A DNA stretch of 64,000 bases, taken from Phyto melanocephala. Its lineage: Eukaryota > Arthropoda > Insecta > Diptera > Rhinophoridae. Position numbers and translations under genes: made by a program. Where the stretch lies: contig OW799237.1 of the NCBI GenBank assembly GCA_941918925.1, positions 9,157,201-9,221,200 on the forward strand, read 5' to 3'. Numbering within the stretch: the first letter of the stretch is position 1; every line of letters starts with the position of its first letter. Below the pieces are notes generated by a model. It did no database searches and was not told where the DNA came from. It saw only the letters and a list, made by a program, of their open reading frames with translations. This document shows positions 57,207-64,000 of the stretch, one piece after another.

Positions 57207-57811
57207 TTATTTTTGAGCTTTAGCATGAGATATTTTAGCCATTGAATGTTGATTCACGATACGTTCCATATCACGTATTTCCATTATATCAGTCTTTAGG
57301 CGCTGTTTGACAATTTCTCGCCAAATAGCTTCCCTTTCACGATTGTTAACGACACCCATACGTTGCAGGGAGGAGTCGTTGATTCGCAGCAAAGCACGAC
57401 CCGTAATTTCATGCTGTAATAAAATTGTGTGATGAATAATAATAAAATTTAAGATAAATTATTTGAAAAATCAAATATTTTTATAATGTAAAAAATTCAT
57501 GTTTGCCAATCGCTTTGTCACTAAAGGATACATCTTGCTCCATTTTAATTTATAATTTTACTGTTGGAATATTGTTTGCTTTTACTTAATTTATTTAACA
57601 TCTAATAATTATTGGAATACTTAAATTTATTTTTTCTCTTTTATTTAATTACCTTCGAAAATAGTTCCAAGTACTCCAAGTATTCACTACAATGTCTGCG
57701 ATACCATTTCAGCACATCACCTACTGTCCAAAGATACACAGGTTTTGGTCTATCTGGTTTAGATCTTGGCCTATTACTTGGTGCAGTCTCTTCTACCATA
57801 TTTATAACCAT
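57207..57811 (-). CDS. ave: aveugle, SAM-domain adaptor of Ras/MAPK signalling, 121 aa, 2 exons
   Basis: Exons 57811-57653 and 57413-57207 join in phase 0 across a 239-bp GT..AG intron. The N-terminus is basic and Pro-rich (RPRSKPDRPKP). A SAM domain fills residues about 26-94: YLWTVGDVLKWYRRHCSEY in exon 1, then HEITGRALLRINDSSLQRMG and REREAIWREIVKQRLK in exon 2. This is the near-exact pattern of Drosophila aveugle (Hyphen), which bridges CNK and KSR so that Raf is activated at the membrane; 121 aa against about 106 in Drosophila, the excess being at the C-terminus (VNQHSMAKISHAKAQK). The start is the first of two in-frame ATGs (57811 and 57799); the second is also possible. It is divergent from Rpn6. 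Confidence 0.9.
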
Positions 57812-58270
57812 TTATTTTAATAAAGTCTACACAATTTTATAAATTTGTATACAAATTCATTACAACAATTAAAAATAAAAAAGAAAACAATGTTTACGTA
57901 CAATCAAATAAAAGAGAATTTAATTAAATGACAGCTACAAAATTTCTATTGTGAATTATATTATTATATGTTGGCACCACTGCCAAACATGACTGGCACT
58001 TGGTAGAAAGCAGCAACAACGATAAACGACCAGTCACAATTGACATTTCTAAATCACAAAAGAAAAAGTTAAAAGCAAAAAATTATACAAATCATCCCGA
58101 AAATTTCCATTATAAAAATTAAATACAAACTAAATAGTTAAATTATTGTGGCAGTTAACTAAATAATTAGGTATTTTCTATATATATAATTTTCGTAACA
58201 AGTGAGCTTTCGTGCTTTATTTTGTAATAGAATTTAATAAATTGGAATTGTGTCCTTTAGCAAAAGAAAA
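57812..58270. promoter_or_regulatory. divergent ave / Rpn6 intergenic region, presumed bidirectional promoter
   Basis: 459 bp separate the two start codons. The stretch TTGTGTCCTTTAG just before the Rpn6 ATG (58248-58260) looks like a 3' splice site, so part of this region may be a 5' UTR intron of Rpn6. No TATA box can be argued in such AT-rich DNA. Confidence 0.5.
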
Positions 58271-60103
58271 ATGGCCGGAGCTACTTTGTTCGAACGGGCT
58301 CAAGCCTTGTCGAATACTAACCGCGAGGAAGGCATTTCTCTACTAAATAAAATTGTACGTGAACAAGAAGTTGCAGAAAATGACGAAGAACTTATACGAA
58401 TTAAGGAACAGGGAATTTTACAGCTGGGCGAGCTCTACAAACAAGAGGGCAAGGCCAAGGAATTAGCCGATTTAATAAAAGTCACCCGCCCGTTTTTAAG
58501 TCTTATTAGCAAGGCTAAGGCTGCAAAATTGGTTCGCTCTTTGGTGGATATGTTCCTTGATATGGAAGCAGGAACTGGTATTGAGGTGGGTTTGTGGCGT
58601 AACGTGACAATAACTTGACACAAGAAATTTCGTCAATTTGACAGAAACATGGTGTAATTAATGCACAATGGACAGAAAATAAAAAAAAATGTCATGGTAC
58701 AACTCTTAAAATTATTCTTTTTTAAAAAGTTTTTGAAAATTTATCAATTTCTATTATTTTTTTGCGAAAAATTTATTTCTAATTGTTAAAAAATTGTTGA
58801 AACGATATTTTCTATACCTACATAGTATAAAATTTTCTCTAAAAAATTGAAATTTGTTACAATTTAAAAAAAAATTTACTTTTGATTATGAGACAATTTT
58901 TTAAATAAGAATTTTTTTTATACTAACAGATTTTTAGATATATAAAAATTCTAGTTAACGATATACTAATTTATAATTTTTATTCATAATACTAAATCTA
59001 CAAACTCCTATTTGTATTACAGGTGCAATTATGTAAAGATTGTATTGAATGGTCTAAACAGGAAAAGCGTACATTTTTGCGTCAAAGTTTAGAGGCTCGT
59101 TTAATTGCCCTGTACTTCGATACCGGCATGTACACCGATGCCTTACAGTTGGGTTCACAACTTCTAAAGGAGCTAAAAAAATTAGATGACAAAAATCTTT
59201 TGGTAGAGGTGCAATTATTGGAAAGTAAAACTTATCATGCTCTTAGTAATTTGCCGAAAGCACGAGCTGCTCTTACATCTGCCCGTACCACAGCAAATGC
59301 CATTTATTGTCCACCTAAAGTGCAGGCCTCTTTGGATTTACAATCTGGCATATTGCATGCGGCCGATGAGCGTGACTTTAAAACCGCCTTCTCATATTTC
59401 TACGAAGCTTTCGAGGGATTCGATAGTGTAGATAATTCTAAAGCTTTGACGGCTCTTAAATATATGTTGTTGTGTAAAATAATGTTGGGTCATTCGGATG
59501 ATGTTAATCAAATTGTCAGTGGAAAATTGGTAAGTTCTAAAATGCTGTTATTGAAAATGTTTATTTTAAAATAAATTATATTTTATACAGGCTATAACTT
59601 ACTCGGGACGTGATATTGATGCTATGAAATCAGTTGCTGAGGCGTCACATAAAAGGTCTTTGGCTGATTTTCAAGCAGCTCTTAAGGAATACAACAAAGA
59701 ATTGGCCGAAGATGTTATTGTACAGGCTCATTTAGGCACTTTGTATGACACAATGTTGGAACAAAATCTTTGCCGCATTATCGAACCCTATTCTAGGGTA
59801 CAGGTAAGTTTTTCAGGTTTTTTATATATGCATACGTGCTCTCATTAATAATATTTAATTTATTCGAATTAGGTTTCACATGTTGCCGAAAGCATTAAAC
59901 TACCAATGCCACAGGTGGAGAAGAAACTATCACAAATGATTTTGGATAAAAAATTCAGTGGCATTTTGGATCAGGGCGAAGGTGTTTTAATCGTTTTTGA
60001 AGAAACTCCCGTTGACAAAACCTACGAAAGAGTTTTAGAAACCATACACAGTATGGGCAAAGTTGTCGATACCCTCTATCAAAAGGCCAAGAAATTATCG
60101 TAG
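58271..60103 (+). CDS. Rpn6: 26S proteasome regulatory subunit Rpn6 (PSMD11), 421 aa, 4 coding exons
   Basis: Exons 58271-58585, 59023-59529, 59591-59803 and 59873-60103 all join in phase 0 with GT..AG borders; they sum to 1266 bases including TAG. The product begins [20 protein letters not shown] and ends [13 protein letters not shown], almost residue for residue the Drosophila protein (422 aa). Residues 1 to about 220 form helical-hairpin (TPR-like) repeats, and about 225-395 the PCI domain with its winged helix (for example [20 protein letters not shown]), ending in the lid-bundle helix. Rpn6 is a lid subunit that clamps the lid and base onto the 20S core and stabilises the 26S particle in cytosol and nucleus. 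The first ATG of the family is used; the open frame extends a few codons upstream without another ATG. Every key region is intact. Confidence 0.97.
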
Positions 60104-61740
60104 ATATAATATATTACAGAAAAGCAGAACATTTATAAACAAAAATACAAAAGAATTATAACCTTTTTTTAAATCAATAATCTGTAGTTTTAAACTCCCT
60201 CTTTCTCTTCAAATCATACTCGTATTTAAAACAAACAACTAAGAAAACAAGTTTATCCATGAAAAATTTACAGTTTTTATAATAATTTGGTCTTTAATCT
60301 GTTTTTTCTTTTACTATTGTTTATGTTTAACCATTTTTTTTTATTTTAGTTTAAAATAATTTTTTGTTATAAATATTGCTATTTCTTTAAACAATGCTAC
60401 GAAAATATTTCATCTTTCAATTGGCGAAATAACACGATATAAAAATTAAATTAACAAAAAATAAAATAAAAAATACTAAACTTAAATAGAAAAAAAAAAC
60501 GTAAAAAGAGGTGTTTTTTTAATATAAAAACTAAAAACATTTGATTGAAAGGTAGTATAGCTAAAATTGTCTATGGTTTTAGTTCAAACTGCGACCTTAA
60601 TGATGGTTAACGTAAAGAACTTAAAAATATATAATTTCTTCGATTAAACTTAAACTTGACAATTCAATATTGTTAAAAATTATAAAAAAAATCCTTATAC
60701 GTTGTCAAAATATTTAAAACTTAGGATCCGTGTTTTATATGTAAATTATTTTATTAAAAAAAAAACGGATCTCAAGCTTGGATATTTGGACAACGTAAAA
60801 ATAATTTTTGTTACATTATAATTTTTAGCAATATTTAATTGTCTGGTTTGAGTTTGATCTGCACTTTTATACATTTCACTTCCGGTTGCTAAGTTAAACA
60901 GGTACTTTTTGCGTTATCAGCTGGAAAAACCACAAAAGTGCACCTTAAAATAAACTCTGACTATAAAATGAAATTAAACAAAACTCGTAAAAAAAATTCA
61001 TCATTTCATGGGGATTTATTTTAAGGGAATTAAAAGACATCAGACTAAAATTTTATAAAATTATATTTTATGATTAAATCAGACGTAAGATAACCATACA
61101 AAACGGCAGTTTGAATGAAACTTAAGGGCAATAATGAATTTGATTATAAGTGACTCGCTATAACCATAGCAACCAATTGAATTTTGGGTTCTTATGACAT
61201 TATGGTTAAGACACTTTTAATTAAAACTTTTAAGAGAAATGTTTTGCAAGTTATTACGTTCATTGTGATATATGTATGTTTGTATGTATGAATATGCAAT
61301 TAATTATTGTTAGTATTCGCCTTGTGGCGACTTAACCCCTTTGTACTTAATTTTAAGTTTAACCGTTGAAAAAGGTAAGACTTGTTTAATTGTACCAAAA
61401 AAACTGTAGCGACTTCCCCATCCCTGCATCAAATAAATAACCTTTCTTCAAGAAAAACGATTCTAGTACTTTTTCGATTATACATATTTATTAGTTTCAA
61501 GAAAGTTAACAACAAGTTGATGTACAATGGAGTGCTTTTTCCAAAAATCGAATTGCTGCCAATTTATGATATTGTTGCAAAAAAGAAAGAATTTTCGATA
61601 CCAGATTATCCACAAAAATTATAAAAAACAATACATAATATATCATGGACTCTATATTAGACAAGTGTTAATTTTCGGTTTTAGTGTTTCTGAAAATTAT
61701 TAAATTTAAAGTAAAAATGTCACCATATAAGCGTTAGTAA
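60104..61740. other. Rpn6 3' flank, no further gene recognised
   Basis: AT-rich; probable Rpn6 3' UTR at the start. Contains the inverted repeat at 60697-60801. GATGCAGGGATGGGGAAG (reverse, 61419) looks like a lone hAT-type end. Confidence 0.5.
60697..60801. repeat. 105-bp imperfect inverted repeat
   Basis: ACGTTGTCAAAATATTTAAA..GGATCCGT at the left pairs with ACGGATCTCAAGCTTGGATA TTTGGACAACGT at the right with about seven mismatches; the loop is A/T-rich. Small MITE-like hairpin downstream of Rpn6. Confidence 0.65.
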
Positions 61741-62525
61741 AACACAGGTAAGAATGCTATTTTATACCGTGCCGAATCTGGCAATACCCTTCACCATCTT
61801 GTACATAGTTTATACGCCATTTTGCTTTATTATTGCTGACGCCATATTTGCTTTTGAATTTTTACATAGTTAACTGTATTCTTGTGACTCTGATACCCAT
61901 ATTGATGGGGTAGAGAAAATAAATTATCCGCCATGTTGGATTTAAGCTTTTTCCTATGAAACTATTTTAGTGTTTACTACTTGTCAAGAGCCCTTTTATT
62001 TGATACCAGTATTATGGGTTTTAAATTTTTATACAATTTCCCTCTCATTAATATTGCGTTTATAAGTTTTATTGTTATTTTCTATAATGATTTAATCCGC
62101 GTATAATTTTAAAATAAATTAATATATGAATCAATAATTAAAAATTGCCTTAACCGGGACGACTCGAACTAAGTTCGCCCTAACAAGTATACCACGTTTG
62201 TATGGATGTGTTGTGGAAAAAAGAGTCGGTCTAGGTTTCTTCCACATATCTCAGTTTTTTATAGACCGATTATTCTGATTACCGACCTGCTCCCGAATAT
62301 TTCTGATATTTTGATTCCTCACACGGTTCTGAGCGATGTCGGGAAGCTTAAAAAAACTTATTTCTATGTACATACTCACGCACATACGGACATTGCTCTA
62401 TCGACTTCTCTAGTCATTAGCTCTCAGAAAATATATACTTTACAAGGGTAGCAAACGAATATTGTAGAAATCTCACACGGAATGACTAGCCTATAAATAC
62501 CATTACATGCACTGTGAAGGGTATA
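61741..62525 (-). mobile_element. DINE-1-like element (GACGCCATC subfamily), nearly complete
   Basis: Reverse-oriented, decayed 3' end (CAGGTAAGAATGCTATTTTA, CCGTGCCGAATC), GACGCCATATTTG and GCCATGTTGGATTT repeats, the AACAAGTATACCACGTTTGT segment at 62180 shared with 3060 and 54725, and the 5' end TATACCCTTCACAGTGCATG. It joins the two halves seen separately in other copies. Confidence 0.7.
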
Positions 62526-62544
62526 AAAAAGAAACGGCATGGTA

Positions 62545-63480
62545 GGTTCAATCAAAACGCACGATAATAATTGTTAATTAAGTAGAGTTTTCAGAGAATT
62601 ATCGTATTTTTTTTTATTACAATAGAAAGATATATGGCAATTATTGTGGATCAAAATATTGGCTAAATGCTCGCCGAGGCTTCGGTGGCATAGTTCTATC
62701 CGATGGTCCATATTTTCAATGACAATATTTATGTTCAATTGCTAGGTACGACGAAGTTTCGTCGTTTACGGCTCTTCTGCCACGCTATCAAGAACAACAG
62801 CAAAGTTTTCCACAGAACGAACTAGGCGATCATTTTCACATTTCCCACAGACTCGGATTTGCTGAAATTTGCACAATTCTCCCGATTGTGGACACACGAA
62901 GTGCATGACATGCATTTTGATTTTAACGCCTATTTACGTAAAAGGCTGCGACAATATTTTTTTTATTAATGTGTGGACTGCATGAATATGTATTAGAATA
63001 CATATTTGGCAATAAATGTTATAATACATTGCGGAGCAATAATCTTTTAACACAAGCTGTCAAATTCAATTGCAAACAAATAAAATGTAACAACAACACT
63101 AATGTATAAGAGAACGTCGCAGAAAAAAAGAAAACAAAATATTAAAATTAATATGGTTATTATACCTAAAAAAATTTAAGTTAAATTATATTTTCATAGA
63201 AATGTAATGGCAAAATATTTGTTTTAATCTAGTGCTTTTGGTGAAATTTATTTTCGTATATTTTTTATAAAATTTTAAATTATAGGTCAATCACCAGGAA
63301 AATTTTTAATTTTATGTTTTAAGATATTAACGTATTCACCACCTATAAATATAAGCTTGAACATTGGCAATTTGATGCCGTTATTCTGCCGGCTTTATTG
63401 CTTATATTAAAACATAATCAATCGCTCGTGTGGTCGGCTTGACTCACAATTAATATCGTGCATTATTGTTGGACCACCCT
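62545..63480 (-). mobile_element. mariner-type element relic
   Basis: The right end, read in reverse, is AAAGGGTGGTCCAACAATAA, similar to GAGGGTGGTTAAATTTTAAG of the relic at 21271. 62640-62950 (minus) contains the same N-terminal transposase piece as 21400-21720, including TTCGTCCACAATCGGGAGAA-like sequence in both. Stops throughout. The left limit is uncertain. Confidence 0.55.
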
Positions 63481-64000
63481 TTATTTGTTAAAATTTGAAA
63501 AAAGCTGTTCAAAGTCTCTAGTCACATTAATGTAAAATATACGACATAATACAATATACGAGCCTAATTTGAATTGGTCAAGTACTATGTGTATGAGATA
63601 GAAAAAATTAATTAAATATTTAATCCTTAATATGTTTTTTTGGTCAATAATTTCAATTTTCCAAAACTTATGTACATATTTATTTTAACAAAGTAAAGTA
63701 ATATTTCATCTGTTGAACATAGTACGAGTACATACATACTCACGTATGCGAATTAACAAGTGTATGCATAATACACAGTCAATAATCTTATTCATCTTTT
63801 GGGAGTCCCCATCAACAACAATAGCGGTATTTAACTGATAAGACAATGGCAAAAAGTACCTTAAACTGCAAAACATTAATAAGGAAAAATATAAAAGCAC
63901 AGATTAATCTCTAACAAGACAACAATTCCATTTAGACTTCTAAGTTACAAAAGCACTTGTACAAAGCAAAAGAAAAATTACAATAAATCGAAATGAAGTT
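63481..64000. other. intergenic, nothing recognised
   Basis: AT-rich sequence to the right edge; no gene or element ends seen. Confidence 0.5.

Noticed and set aside
58435..58623. Minus-strand 62-codon frame
   Set aside because: Antisense shadow of Rpn6 exon 1.
59237..59431. Plus-strand frame inside Rpn6 exon 2
   Set aside because: Alternate-frame shadow of a fully conserved Rpn6 exon.
1..64000. tRNA or rRNA genes
   Set aside because: Scanned by eye for tRNA A/B boxes and rRNA core sequence; nothing convincing. A tRNAscan-SE run would be decisive.

Overview
The window is AT-rich, intron-containing animal DNA from a higher fly (Diptera, Brachycera; a calyptrate such as a blowfly or house-fly relative is my best guess). 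The evidence is three things. Two recognisable genes, Rpn6 and aveugle (ave), closely match their Drosophila counterparts. The GT..AG introns are short. The repeats include fly DINE-1/INE-1-like elements, Helitrons, hAT elements and decayed Tc1/mariner copies. Species was not determined.

Layout. Position 1-1103 (minus) is the open start of a long low-complexity His/Gln/Thr/Asn-rich protein that runs off the left edge; a good 3' splice site lies just upstream, so an earlier non-coding exon should exist to the right. From about 1.5 kb to 57 kb I find no further host exon. This stretch is transposon accumulation: a mariner copy holding two DINE-like elements (1.5-3.7 kb), a LINE relic (5.2-5.8 kb), hAT elements, a 370-bp foldback (9.5-9.9 kb), DINE-like copies at many sites, three Helitrons with recognisable ends (18.7, 35.2 and 51.7 kb), a 4-unit tandem array inside a 2.4-kb DINE-like copy (21.1-23.5 kb), and deep nests at 37.1-39.3 kb and 49.8-52.7 kb.

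The standout is 29.7-33.8 kb, an apparently intact two-gene DNA transposon. It has an intronless 623-aa DDE transposase of the CMC (CACTA/EnSpm-like) type, and downstream on the same strand a six-exon gene that I assembled by hand into one open 210-aa frame with a DUF4806-type C-terminal domain. A 12-bp inverted motif lies near both ends. A second notable object is at 34016-34793: a hAT-type element with exact 8-bp target duplications that carries an antisense, frameshifted fragment of a gene I do not recognise.

The right side, 57.2-60.1 kb, is the conserved host locus. ave (SAM-domain scaffold of Ras/MAPK signalling, minus, 2 coding exons) and Rpn6 (26S proteasome lid subunit, plus, 4 coding exons) are divergent across about 460 bp that probably serve as a shared promoter. 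Beyond 60.1 kb there is Rpn6 3' sequence, another DINE-like copy and a mariner relic. All family calls are from reading the sequence; no database search was run.
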